A stretch of DNA of 64,000 nucleotides. It comes from Pseudonocardia humida. Its GTDB lineage: Bacteria > Actinomycetota > Actinomycetes > Mycobacteriales > Pseudonocardiaceae. Within the stretch, counting starts at the first letter, position 1; every line of letters begins with the position of its first letter. A model generated the notes under the pieces. That model made no database searches and was not told the origin of the DNA. It saw only the letters and a program-made list of their open reading frames with translations. The stretch is from contig NZ_JAGSOV010000019.1 in the NCBI RefSeq assembly GCF_023898865.1, forward strand, positions 1-64,000. The letters run 5' to 3'. The position numbers and the translations under genes were made by a program. This document shows positions 54,775 to 63,588 of this stretch, piece by piece.

Positions 54775-54807
54775 ATGGTCACCCCCCGGCCGCACCGGGG
54801 CGGATGA
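54775..54807 (+). other. Possible 10-codon leader peptide
   Basis: ATG with AGAAGG eight bases upstream reads MVTPRPHRGG and stops, 109 bp before the methyltransferase start and after a TAGCCT -10-like box (54729-54734). It could be a leader ORF. Alternatively the GAGAAGG site serves the overlapping ATG 54770, which would extend the methyltransferase by 49 residues. Confidence 0.25.
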
Positions 54808-54916
54808 CGACACGGCCGACCGTCGGCCGTCCCCGCGCGCGTCGGCGCGCGCCCTCGTCGTGCCCCGGTGCCTCGTCAGCACGTCTCACGAGCACCCCTT
54901 TTGGAGCACACCGGAA

Positions 54917-55672
54917 ATGACGCAGGATCCCCCGTCCGCCTGGTACGCGGACTTCTTCACCGAACTGCCCAACGCGTTCTGGCGCGCGGCCGTGCCGCCC
55001 GCGGCGACCGCCGCCGAGATCGACTTCCTGGAGCGGGCCACCGGCCTGCCCCCGGGCGGTCGCGTCCTGGACGTGGCGTGCGGCAGCGGCCGGCACGCCC
55101 TCGACCTGGCCCGCGACGGCCACCGGGTCACCGGCCTGGACGTGTCGGCCGAGGCCGTCGGGTTCGCCCGGGCCGTCGCCGACGCCGAGGGCCTGGCGCT
55201 CGACCTGCGGGTCGGCGACATGCGCGCGCTGCCCGCGGACGTGCGCGCCGACCTCGCGATCTGCATGGGCAACGCGTTCGGCTACCTCGACCACGAGGGC
55301 ACCCGCGCGTTCCTGGCCGACCTGGCCGGGCTCGTCGTGCCCGGCGGCGCACTCGTCCTGGACTACGCGTTCGTGGCCGAGTCGCTGCTGCCCGGGCTGG
55401 GCCTGGACGAGGAGCCGATGACCTTCGGCGGGGTGGAGGCCACCCAGGTCAACACCTACGACGTGGTCGAGAGCCGGTGGCTGACCGAGTTCACGTTCCG
55501 CCGCGGCGCCGAGGTGCACCGCGGCACGAGCGTGCAGCACGTCTACACCGCGGCCGAGGTCGTGCGGCTGGTCCGGTCGGCCGGGTTCGTCGGGGTCGAG
55601 CTCTTCGGCGACCCCGACGGCACGCCGTACGGGCTGGGCGGTCCGCGCTTGCTGCTGGTCGCCCGCCGCTGA
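54917..55672 (+). CDS. Class I SAM-dependent methyltransferase
   Basis: 251 residues. WYADFFTELPNAFWRAAVPPAATAAEIDFLERATGLPPGGRVLDVACGSGRHALDLARDGHRVTGLDVSAEAV contains motif I and its acidic loop; later come ICMGNAFGYLDHEG and LVVPGGALVLDY. Similar proteins methylate small molecules or RNA. ATG 54917 fits family length; ATG 54770 in the same frame is less likely. The gene ends at a family-B palindrome. Confidence 0.9.
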   Translation: MTQDPPSAWYADFFTELPNAFWRAAVPPAATAAEIDFLERATGLPPGGRVLDVACGSGRHALDLARDGHRVTGLDVSAEAVGFARAVADAEGLALDLRVGDMRALPADVRADLAICMGNAFGYLDHEGTRAFLADLAGLVVPGGALVLDYAFVAESLLPGLGLDEEPMTFGGVEATQVNTYDVVESRWLTEFTFRRGAEVHRGTSVQHVYTAAEVVRLVRSAGFVGVELFGDPDGTPYGLGGPRLLLVARR

Positions 55673-55676
55673 CCGT

Positions 55677-55723
55677 GTCGTGAGTGGGGTTTCACGGTCC
55701 CAGCCGTGAAACCCGCTCACGAC
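55677..55723. repeat. Palindrome of repeat family B, intergenic copy
   Basis: GTCGTGAGTGGGGTTTCACGG (55677-55697) pairs with CCGTGAAACCCGCTCACGAC (55704-55723). Outer arms and CACGG core match the copy at 40006-40051. It sits just after the methyltransferase stop. Confidence 0.88.
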
Positions 55724-55782
55724 CGGTGAGTCGTGCGGGCGGCCGGAGTCGTACCAGTACAACCTGACCGGGAGGACCAGCC

Positions 55783-56244
55783 ATGACCACCACCGACCGC
55801 AGCCCCGCCCTCGCCGCCCTCGACGTGTTCGTGGGCGAGTGGGAGGTCCGGCCGACGCCCCCGCCGGAATGGGGCGTCACCGACCCGGACGCCATGGCCG
55901 GCACGGTCACCTACGAGTGGGCCCTGGGCGGCGCGTACCTGGTGGCGCACTCGCACGCCCCCGACCCCGTGCCGGACAGCATGACCGTCATCGCCCCCGA
56001 CGGCGACGGCTACCGCCAGCACTACTTCGACTCGCGCGGCGTCACCCGCCTCTACCGGATGTCCCTGGCCGGGGGCACGTGGACGCTGCTGCGCACCGAG
56101 CCCGACTTCTCGCCGCTCGACTTCGCCCAGCGCTTCGTGGGCGAGTTCAGCGCCGACGGCGCCACCGTCGACGGCCGCTGGGAGACCTCCCCGGACGGCG
56201 GGCGCACCTGGGAGCTCGACTTCGCGATCACCTACCGGCGCTGA
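55783..56244 (+). CDS. Small beta-barrel-type protein (DUF1579-like)
   Basis: 153 residues. LAALDVFVGEWEVRP, TYEWALGGAYLVAHSHAP, DSMTVIAPDGDGYRQHYFDSRGVTRLYRMSL and AQRFVGEFSADGATVDGRWETSPDGGRTWELDFAITYRR resemble DUF1579/lipocalin-like barrels common next to ECF sigma factors. The ATG follows GGGAGG. The sigma-factor gene starts 2 bp after its stop, so the two are co-transcribed. Function unknown. Confidence 0.8.
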   Translation: MTTTDRSPALAALDVFVGEWEVRPTPPPEWGVTDPDAMAGTVTYEWALGGAYLVAHSHAPDPVPDSMTVIAPDGDGYRQHYFDSRGVTRLYRMSLAGGTWTLLRTEPDFSPLDFAQRFVGEFSADGATVDGRWETSPDGGRTWELDFAITYRR

Positions 56245-56246
56245 GC

Positions 56247-57263
56247 GTGGCCGACGCGCAGACCGACCTGATCGCGGCGGTCCGTGCCGGTGAGGCGGGC
56301 GCCTTCGACCGCCTCGTCGGGCCGTTCCGCGCCGAGCTGGAGGCGCACTGCTACCGCATGGTCGGCTCCCTGCACGACGCCCAGGACGTCGTGCAGGAGA
56401 CGCTGCTGCGCGCGTGGCGCGGCCTGCCCGGCTTCGACGACCGCGGGCCGATCCGGCCGTGGCTCTACCGGATCGCCACCAACCGGTGCCTGACGCTGCT
56501 GGAGCGGCGCGGGCGCCGCGAGCTGCCCACCGACCTGGCCCCCGGCGCGGCCGAGGTGGCCGAGCGGTCGTGGCTGGAGCCCTACCCCGACCACCGGCTC
56601 GACGCACCAGGGCAGAGCGCCGAGCAGCGCTACGAGCTGCGCGAGGGCGTCGAGCTGGCATTCGTCGCCGCGCTGCAGCACCTGCCCGCCCGCCAGCGCG
56701 CCGCCCTGCTGATCTGCGAGGTTCTGGCGTTCTCCGCCGCCGAGGCGGCCGCCATGCTCGACACCACCACGGCCGCGGTGACCAGCGCGCTGCAGCGGGC
56801 CCGCCACACGCTGCGCGACCGCGCCGGCAGCCAGCAGGAGGCGCAGCGCGCCCTCGGCGACGCGGGCGTGCGCGAGCTGGCCCACCGCTACACCGCGGCG
56901 TGGGAGGCGGGCGACGTCGACGGGATCCTCGCACTGCTCACCGAGGACGCCCGCTACGCGATGCCGCCGCTGGCGGCCTGGTACGAGGGCCACGACGCGA
57001 TCCGCGCGTTCCTGACCGACGGCCCGCTGGCCTGGCGGTGGCGGTTCCGGCCGGCCCGCGCGAACGGCCAGCTCGCCTTCGCCACCTACCTGCGCGAGCG
57101 GCCCGACGGACCGTGGGTCGCCTGCGCCCTGGACGTGCTGGCCCTGCGCGGCGACCGCATCGAGGAGGTCGTCTCGTTCCTGGGAGCCGAGGTGTTCGTC
57201 GCGTTCGGGCTGCCGACGAGCCTCGACCCGACCGATGATCCGGCGGGCCCGGCGGGGTTGTAG
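56247..57263 (+). CDS. ECF sigma factor with C-terminal SnoaL-like domain (SigX5/TIGR02960 type)
   Basis: 338 residues. Sigma region 2 (FDRLVGPFRAELEAHCYRMVGSLHDAQDVVQETLLRAWRGL), a long linker, region 4 (LQHLPARQRAALLICEVLAFSAAEAAAMLDTTTAAVTSALQRAR), then a NTF2/SnoaL-like domain from about 205 (RYTAAWEAGDVDGILALLTEDARYAMPP). No anti-sigma gene is adjacent; in this class the fused domain is thought to regulate. GTG 56247 is 2 bp after the upstream stop. It probably directs the flanking small genes. Confidence 0.93.
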   Translation: MADAQTDLIAAVRAGEAGAFDRLVGPFRAELEAHCYRMVGSLHDAQDVVQETLLRAWRGLPGFDDRGPIRPWLYRIATNRCLTLLERRGRRELPTDLAPGAAEVAERSWLEPYPDHRLDAPGQSAEQRYELREGVELAFVAALQHLPARQRAALLICEVLAFSAAEAAAMLDTTTAAVTSALQRARHTLRDRAGSQQEAQRALGDAGVRELAHRYTAAWEAGDVDGILALLTEDARYAMPPLAAWYEGHDAIRAFLTDGPLAWRWRFRPARANGQLAFATYLRERPDGPWVACALDVLALRGDRIEEVVSFLGAEVFVAFGLPTSLDPTDDPAGPAGL

Positions 57264-57267
57264 GGGC

Positions 57268-58074
57268 ATGAGCGACGACGAGAAGACCATCCGCACCCAG
57301 ATCGAGCGCTGGGCCGAGGCCGTGCACCGCGGCGACCTCGACGCCGTGCTCGCCGACCGCAGCCCGGACGTCGTCATGTTCGACGTGCCGCCGCCGCAGG
57401 ACGGCGTGCGCGGCATCGACGCCTACCGCGCGACCTGGCCGCCGTTCTTCGCGTGGCTGGCGGCGGGCGCGCTGTTCGAGGTGGTGTCGGTGGAGGTGAC
57501 CGCGGGCGTCGACGTCGCGTTCGCGCACGCCCTGCTGCGCTGCGGGATGCCCGACGACCTGGCCGCGGACCCGGACGCCCGGCTGCGCATCACGTTCGGC
57601 CTGCGCAAGCGGGACGGGCGGTGGCTGGTCACCCACGAGCACCACTCGTTCCCCGACGCGAGCCTCGCCGACGCCGGGGCCGTGCGGGCCCTGCACGAGC
57701 GGTGGTACGCCGCGACGGCGGCGAACGACCTCGACGGGATCATGGACGGCATCGTCGACGACGTCGTGTCCTTCGAGCACGAGGCCCCGCTCGTCCACCG
57801 GGGCGCCGACGCGGTGCGCGAGGTCTGCCGCGGCGGGCTGGAGGCGTCCACCGGCACGGTGACCTGGGACGTCCCCGACCTGGAGGTCGTCGTGTCCGGC
57901 GATCTCGCGGTCGGGTGGGGCCTGAACCGGGTGACCGCGGACGGGCGGGAGTGGTGGTCGCGCGGCACCCGGGTCTTCCGGCGGCGCGCGGGCCGGTGGG
58001 AGCTGACCCACCAGCACGTCTCCTACCCCTACGACCCGGCGACGGGGGCCGCGCTCACCGAGCTCACCCCGTAG
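57268..58074 (+). CDS. Protein with two SnoaL/NTF2-like domains
   Basis: 268 residues. Repeat 1 (about 5-125): IRTQIERWAEAVHRGDLDAVLADRSPDVVMFDVPPP ... RKRDGRWLVTHEHHSFP. Repeat 2 (about 132-262): VRALHERWYAATAANDLDGIMDGIVDDVVSFEHEAP ... RRAGRWELTHQHVSYPYDP. The cone-shaped fold is used by isomerases and small-molecule binders. It follows the SnoaL-fused sigma factor by 4 bp, so three related folds are co-transcribed. Start ATG 57268. Confidence 0.88.
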   Translation: MSDDEKTIRTQIERWAEAVHRGDLDAVLADRSPDVVMFDVPPPQDGVRGIDAYRATWPPFFAWLAAGALFEVVSVEVTAGVDVAFAHALLRCGMPDDLAADPDARLRITFGLRKRDGRWLVTHEHHSFPDASLADAGAVRALHERWYAATAANDLDGIMDGIVDDVVSFEHEAPLVHRGADAVREVCRGGLEASTGTVTWDVPDLEVVVSGDLAVGWGLNRVTADGREWWSRGTRVFRRRAGRWELTHQHVSYPYDPATGAALTELTP

Positions 58075-58185
58075 TCGCCACCTCCTGGACAGGGCCGGTC
58101 CCGGTATCCGCTGCTCCCGCTCCCGCTCATCATCACTGCGTCGCCGCCGACCGGCGGCGGGCCGACCGGTGAGCTGGGGAGAACA

Positions 58186-59424
58186 ATGGACCGGACGCAC
58201 GACATCGTGATCGTCGGCGGGGGCATCGCCGGCTCGGCCCTGGCGACGGTGCTGGCCCGCGACGGCTACGACGTCCTCGTGCTGGAGCGCCAGACCTCCT
58301 TCCGCGACAAGGTGCGCGGCGAGACGCTGCTCTGCTGGGGCGTCGCGGAGCTGCAGCGGCTGGGGCTGGAGGAGGTGCTGCTCGGGGCGGGCGGCACGTA
58401 CGCCACGCGGATGGTGCCCTACGACGAGCTCCTGCCGCCCGCGCACGCCGAGGCCGCCGCCGCGGCGCTCGACCGGGTGCTCCCCGGCGTGCCCGGCGCC
58501 CTGGACGTGGGGCACCCCGAGGCGTGCGAGGCGCTGGCCACCGCGGCGGCCGGGGCGGGGGCGACGGTCGTGCGCGGGGTCGGCGACGTGGAGGTCGTGG
58601 CCGGCGCGGCGCCCGTCGTGCGCTACGAGCACGACGACGTCGGGTACGAGGTCGGCTGCGGGCTCGTGGTCGGCGCCGATGGGCGGATGTCCACGGTCCG
58701 CAGGCAGGTCGGGATCGCGCTGGAGCAGAGCGCGCCCCGCACCATGGGCGGCGGCATGCTGGTCGACGGCCTGCACGACTGGCCGACCGGGCAGATGTCG
58801 CTGGGCACCGAGGGCGACCTCTACTACCTGCTGTTCCCGCGGGCGGGCGGGCGGGTGCGGCTGTACCTGCTGCACGACATCGCCCAGCGCGGCCGCTTCG
58901 CCGGGCCGGGCCGCGAGAAGGCGTTCCTGGACGCCTACCAGCTGGCCTGCATCCCGGGCAGCGAGATGTTCGCCGCCGCGGAGCCCGCCGGGCCGTGCGC
59001 CTTCTACCCGATGAACGACAGCTGGACCGACGAGCCGTGCGCGCCCGGGGTGGTGCTGATCGGCGACGCCGCCGGGTGGAACGACCCGATCATCGGGCAG
59101 GGGCTGTCCATCGCCCTGCGCGACGCGCGGATCGTGGCCGACATCCTGCGCGCGAGCACCGACCGCTCGGTCGAGGCGTTCACCCCCTACGCGCAGGAGC
59201 GCGGGGAGCGGATGCGGCGGCTGCGGGTGGCGGCGCAGGTCACCACCGCCCTCGCGGCCACGTTCACCCCGCGGGCCGCGGCCCGGCGCGCGGCCTACAG
59301 CGCCGTCTTCCGGTCCGACCCGGTGCTGGGCGGACCGCGGCTGGCCCCCCAGGTCGGACCGGAGCGGATGCCGGCCGAGGCCTTCACCAAGCAGAACGTG
59401 GACCGCATCCTGGCGATGGGCTGA
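58186..59424 (+). CDS. FAD-dependent monooxygenase (PHBH-like)
   Basis: 412 residues. The FAD fold starts at IVIVGGGIAGSALATVLARDGYDVLVLER; DG motif VVGADGRMSTVR; GD motif VVLIGDAAGWNDPIIGQGLSIALRDARIVADIL. It belongs to the group A flavoprotein monooxygenases, which hydroxylate aromatic or polyketide-like substrates, or to halogenase/geranylgeranyl-reductase-like relatives. Substrate unknown. GGGGAG precedes the ATG. The gene borders the degraded right end. Confidence 0.92.
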   Translation: MDRTHDIVIVGGGIAGSALATVLARDGYDVLVLERQTSFRDKVRGETLLCWGVAELQRLGLEEVLLGAGGTYATRMVPYDELLPPAHAEAAAAALDRVLPGVPGALDVGHPEACEALATAAAGAGATVVRGVGDVEVVAGAAPVVRYEHDDVGYEVGCGLVVGADGRMSTVRRQVGIALEQSAPRTMGGGMLVDGLHDWPTGQMSLGTEGDLYYLLFPRAGGRVRLYLLHDIAQRGRFAGPGREKAFLDAYQLACIPGSEMFAAAEPAGPCAFYPMNDSWTDEPCAPGVVLIGDAAGWNDPIIGQGLSIALRDARIVADILRASTDRSVEAFTPYAQERGERMRRLRVAAQVTTALAATFTPRAAARRAAYSAVFRSDPVLGGPRLAPQVGPERMPAEAFTKQNVDRILAMG

Positions 59425-59444
59425 AGCGGCACCCGCCGGGGTGG

Positions 59445-59605
59445 TCAACCGGCGAGCACGAGCGTGCCCTCGCCGCCGGCCTCGACCCGGGAGCCGTCGG
59501 CCGGGTCCAGGGCCGACGCGCGGGCCGTCGCGCCCGGAAGGGCTCGTTGGTGGAGTGCGGCTCCGGTGAGCACGAATTCGACCGGAGGAATGTGGTGATC
59601 ACCAT
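59445..59605 (-). pseudogene. C-terminal remnant of a small secreted-protein paralogue
   Basis: On the minus strand one frame reads PGATARASALDPADGSRVEAGGEG...LVLAG and stops at 59445. This matches the tail PGEVGASTRASVVDPDDGSPVGAEQ...ALTG of the intact gene at 59722-60204. A preceding piece PEPHSTNEPF in another frame matches LPHLTDAPF, so a frameshift lies near 59540. The rest of the gene is missing. Confidence 0.6.
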
Positions 59606-59721
59606 CCCTGTCGGGGAATCGCCGGGGCCGTCAACGCGCCGCCGCGTCCGGACGGAATTCGACGAATCGCGCGCGGCGAATGCGGCGCGATTGCGCCGTT
59701 CGGATCACGAGCGGTACCCGC

Positions 59722-60204
59722 TCACCCGGTGAGCGCGAACGTCAGCGTGACCGTGGTGGACTGCTCGGCCCCGACCGGGGAACCGTCGTCGGGGTCCACG
59801 ACCGACGCCCTCGTCGACGCACCGACCTCCCCCGGTTCGAAGGGCGCGTCGGTGAGGTGGGGCAGCACCGCGTCCCACGCCACGGGTCCGCCGGGCGCGC
59901 AGTCGACGAGGGCGTCGAACATGCCGAAGGCGCCGGTCGAGAACTGCACGGCGCTGCCCGACACCCTGACCGCGACGGCCTCGGTGCAGCTGACGATGCC
60001 GTCGACGATCGCGTAGCCGGACCCGCCGTCGATCACCCCGCCGGTGGCCTCGACGCCGAGCTCCGGCGAGCGGTCCTGGGTGGTGCCGAACGCCCGCTCC
60101 GCGGCAGGGGCGGCCGACGCCGCGCCGGGCAGGGCCACGGCCGCGGCGGCGACGACCGAGGCGACCACGACCGACGCCGCGGCCCGGCGCACGAGAACTC
60201 CCAC
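59722..60204 (-). CDS. Small secreted protein of unknown function (intact copy)
   Basis: 160 residues. The signal peptide (VRRAAASVVVASVVAAAAVALPGAASAAPA) ends near residue 33. The mature part has a beta-rich domain: GGVIDGGSGYAIVDGIVSCTEAVAVRVSGSAVQ, FDALVDCAPGGPVAWDAVLPHL, SVVDPDDGSPVGAEQSTTVTLTFALTG. Two cysteines may form a disulfide. Start is GTG 60204 (GTGGGAGTTCTC, shared with the broken paralogue at 63448). Broken copies lie on both sides. Confidence 0.8.
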   Translation of the reverse strand: MGVLVRRAAASVVVASVVAAAAVALPGAASAAPAAERAFGTTQDRSPELGVEATGGVIDGGSGYAIVDGIVSCTEAVAVRVSGSAVQFSTGAFGMFDALVDCAPGGPVAWDAVLPHLTDAPFEPGEVGASTRASVVDPDDGSPVGAEQSTTVTLTFALTG

Positions 60205-60260
60205 GAAATCCCCCGGAGGATGCGTTCGATGAACGTGGCATGCCTAGCCCGGTGTCGACG

Positions 60261-60935
60261 CGGCTGTCAACGCGATCGGCGACCGCGACGAATGCCTCCA
60301 CCGTTCGGCCCAGGGCGATTGCGGATCGGTTCTGCCGGCACCGCGCTCACCCGCGCAGCGCCTGCCGATCCGCGCGGCCTGCCGGGTGAGGTGGTGGCGC
60401 TCGGCGAGGTCGGGGGCCGCCCGGGCGGCGTCGGCGTACGACCGGGCCGCGGTCGGGAGGTCGCCCGCCTTCTCGTGCAGGTACGCCGAGGCGGCGGCGC
60501 GACGGGGCCGGTCGGGTCCATCTCGGCCAGGGCCGCGAGACCGGCCGCGGGCCGTCGGCCTCGCCGACCGCGACGGCCCGGTTGAGCCGCACGACCGGGC
60601 TCCCGTTGAGCCGGAGCAGCTCGTCGTACCAGCTGACGATCTGCACCCGGCGCGCTCGTAGGAGTCGACGTCGATCACGTACCAGCCGGCGATCAGGTCC
60701 TTCGTCTCCGCGAAGGGCCCGTCGGTGACCGGCGGCCGGCCCTCGCCGTCGTAGCGGACGGACGTGCCCTCCGGCGAGAGCGCCTGGCCGTCGACGAACT
60801 CGCCGGTGCCTTCGAGCTTGGTGGCGAAGTCGGACATGTACTGGATGTCCTGGACCTCCTGCGGGCTCCACCGGTCCATCGCGACGTTGTTCATCGCGTC
60901 GGGGCACCCCGGTAGTGCTTGAGGAGCCACGTCAG
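60261..60935 (-). pseudogene. Deletion fusion of a DGPF/YCII gene with an ECF42-type sigma-factor tail
   Basis: Reading leftward: LLKHYRGAP, frameshift at about 60900, then MNNVAMDRWSPQEV ... VTDGPFAETKDLIAGWYVIDVDSYERA, the YCII/DGPF family up to about three quarters of its length. At about 60650 it jumps to VQIVSWYDELLRLNGSPVVRLNRAVAVGEADGP, the C-terminal helical domain of ECF42-type (DUF6596) sigma factors, which continues with two further frameshifts to AARIGRR. DGPF and ECF42 genes are usual neighbours, so an internal deletion of roughly 0.9 kb is the simplest cause. Confidence 0.8.
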
Positions 60936-61196
60936 GACTACCGGCCGCCCCAGACGGAAGCGGACACCGCCGAGCAGCGCGGTCCGAGCCTGTGATCGCT
61001 ACTCGAACAGGCGGGATGACGACACCGGGTGATCATCGCGGGCTCGGCCCACCCGTGCGTCGCTACGCTGAGGTGGTTCCTGGCCACCGGCCGTGGACGT
61101 CGCCCCGCACCGCTCCCCCTGAACACGGGCGGCGTCCGCACCGCAGCCCCCTCGCGTCGGTCGGCCGGGTCGATCACCACCATGCGACAGGAGATG

Positions 61197-62592
61197 ATGT
61201 TGACCCAGGGCCGAGGCCTGTCCCGACGCGACTTCCTGCAGGGCACCGCAGTCGGTGTCGTGCTCCTCGGGGCGTCGGAGGTGCTGCTCACCGCGCCCAA
61301 CGCCGCGGCGGCCGCGCCACCCGCGCCGGGCTACGGCCCGCTGGTCGCCGACCCGGCCGGCCGGCTCGCGCTGCCGGAGGGCTTCTCCTACAGGATCGTC
61401 ACCGAGGCCGGGAAGACCGTCCTGGAGTCCCGGTGAGCCGACCCCCGGCACGCACGACGGCACCGGTGCGTTCCGCTCCCGGCGCGGGACGACGCTGGTC
61501 AACAACCACGAGATCGGCCCGCTGTCGCAGGCCGGCGGGAGGGCGACCGTCCCGCACCTGGCCGGGCTCACCTACGACCCGGGCATGGGCGGCGGTTGCA
61601 CCGTCGTGGAGACCGACCGGGTCGGCGCCCGGATCAACGAGTACGTCGGCATCGCCGGCACCGCGGTCAACTGCGCCGGCGGGATCACCCCCTGGGGCAC
61701 CTGGCTGACCTGCGAGGAGGACAGCACCCGGGCCGGCACCAACGGCGCGACCAAGGACCACGGCTACGTCTTCGAGGTCGACCCGTTCGACCGCGGGGCC
61801 AACCTCGATCCGGTCCCGATCACGGCGTTCGGCCGCTACGCCCACGAGGCCGCCGCCGTCGACCCGCGGACCCACGACGTCTACCTGACCGAGGACGCCG
61901 CCGGCCCGAGCGGGCTGTTCTACCGGTGGACCCCGCCGGCCGGGTTCCGCGGCGGCAGGGGCGTGCTGCGCGCGCTCGGCCCGACCGACGGCGTGCTGTC
62001 CGCGATGGGGTGCACCGCGGAGGGCGGCGAGCACGTCGACGACCTGTCCCGGGCCACCGAGATCGGCACGACCTTCCGGGTCGAGTGGACCCCCGTGCCC
62101 GATCGCGACGCCGCGACCGTGTCGACCCGCCGCCAGCTGGGCGAGGACCTGATCACCCGCGGCCGCAAGCTGGAGGGCATGTGGTGGGGCGACGGCGGCG
62201 CCTACGTGGTGACGAGCTTCGCCCGCGTCACCGACAGCCCCGTCGCGCACGACGGGCAGGTCTGGTTCTACGACCCGAGGGCCGCCACCCTCACCCTGAA
62301 GGTGCGCTTCGGCGTGAACCCGACCCCCGACGAGGACGGACCGTTCGACGGGCCGGACAACATCACCGTCTCGCCGTGGGGCGGGCTGATCCTGGCCGAG
62401 GACGGGGTGGGCGTGCAGCACCTGATCGGGGTGTCCGCAGCCGGCGCCACCTTCCCGCTGGCGCGTGACGACATGGGCGGCGGCGAGTTCACCGGCCCGG
62501 TGTTCTCCCACGACAAGCGGGTGCTGTTCGCGAACACCTACGTGCCGGGAACGATGTACGCGATCACCGGGCCGTGGCGGCCGCAGCGGTGA
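61197..62592 (+). pseudogene. PhoX/DUF839-family secreted protein gene with one frameshift
   Basis: A Tat signal (GLSRRDFLQGTAVGVVLLG) leads into GPLVADPAGRLALPEGFSYRIVTEAGKTVLES, then a stop. One base later the second frame continues GEPTPGTHDGTGAF, VNNHEIGPLSQ, GITPWGTWLTCEEDST, HGYVFEVDP, YAHEAAAVDPRTHDVYLTEDA and DNITVSPWGGLILAEDG to the end at 62592. Deleting one C of CCC at 61429-61431 restores a protein of about 465 residues. Relatives are phosphatases needing Ca and Fe. Start uncertain among ATG 61182, 61194, 61197 and TTG 61200. Confidence 0.88.
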
Positions 62593-62699
62593 GCCCCTGA
62601 CCGGGCTCCCGGGGCGCGTTCGAGCGAGATGTTCCATCGCTCCAACCCGCCCTTCCACGTCCGACGGAGGGCGTCCCCGACGCCGTGCCCGGCCGATGT

Positions 62700-63448
62700 A
62701 GATGTGCGCTCTGCAGCGTGTACGGCGACACAGAAGCGCCGACCGGAGTCGGAAAGCAGGGGCTGCACCGCGTTGCCGGACACCCGGACCAGGACCGCCT
62801 CGGTGCAAGTGGCAGTGCCCTCAACGACCGCGTGCCCGGACCCGCCGTCGATCATCCCGCCGATGGTGGCGACGCCCAGCTCCAGCGGCCCCACCGGCGG
62901 TCCCGCGACGCGCACCCCGCCACGGGCCGCCTCGGCGGCCCCGTCGCAGCGCACCTCGAACCCCGCGTCCAGCACGACGACGCGGCCCTCCTCCACGACC
63001 ATTTGATCGATCGTGAAGCGCCCGGCGACGCCGAGGCAGCCATGGCCGTCGCCCCCCAGGTCCAGGCCGGGCACCCCGGGCGGGGTGGCTGGCCACTTAG
63101 CCGCTCCCGGGTAGGTGCCCGGCGCGGGCGCCTACCCGTCGGCGCGGCCGGCTCCAGCCGCCAGTCGGCGCCGTCGACCGCGTCGACGCGGACGGTGAGG
63201 TGGCCCGGCCCGTCCAGTGCGGCGTAGACGCCGTCGCCGTCCGCCGCCGAGTAGCCGCGGGACGAGCCGCCGGTTAGGTGTCGCCCCGGATCGCCGCTGA
63301 TGTCGAACGTCCGCTCCGCGGCCGGGGCGGCGGACGCGGCGGCGGGGTGAGACCACGGCCACGGCGACCACGGCGACCACGGCGACCACGGCGGACGCGG
63401 CGGACGCGGCGGACGCGGCGGCGCGCCGCGGCGCGCGAGAACTCCCAC
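62700..63448 (-). pseudogene. Broken secreted-protein paralogue with repeat-encoded signal peptide
   Basis: Leftward from GTG 63448 (GTGGGAGTTCTC as in the intact copy): MGVLARR, a hydrophobic Ala/Val run in a second frame, then ASAAPAAERTFDISGDP ... VDGADWRLEPA in the first frame, and after an in-frame stop near 63138, APGTYPGAAKWPATPPGVPGLDL, GCLGVAGRFTIDQMVVEEG, FEVRCDGAA and GGMIDGGSGHAVVEGTATCTEAVLVRVSGNAVQ in a third stretch. At least three frame breaks. The mature part resembles actinobacterial secreted domains with a GTYxGA...GCxxxxGxFTV signature. Confidence 0.75.
63352..63420. repeat. Tandem 9-bp repeats
   Basis: About three and a half copies of GGCGACCAC are followed by three copies of GGCGGACGC. 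On the minus strand they encode Val-Val-Ala and Ala-Ser-Ala units of the broken gene's signal peptide. Confidence 0.85.
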
Positions 63449-63588
63449 CGGATGTGGGCACGGCGCGGGAGTCACGTCTGCGCCTCCACGACGCGATGCG
63501 TGACGACCTCGCGTCCGGGCGCTAGGCCCTTCCGCCCGATCATCATGGCGACGGAGGACTGCGACCCTCCTCGTCGCCACGAACCCGG

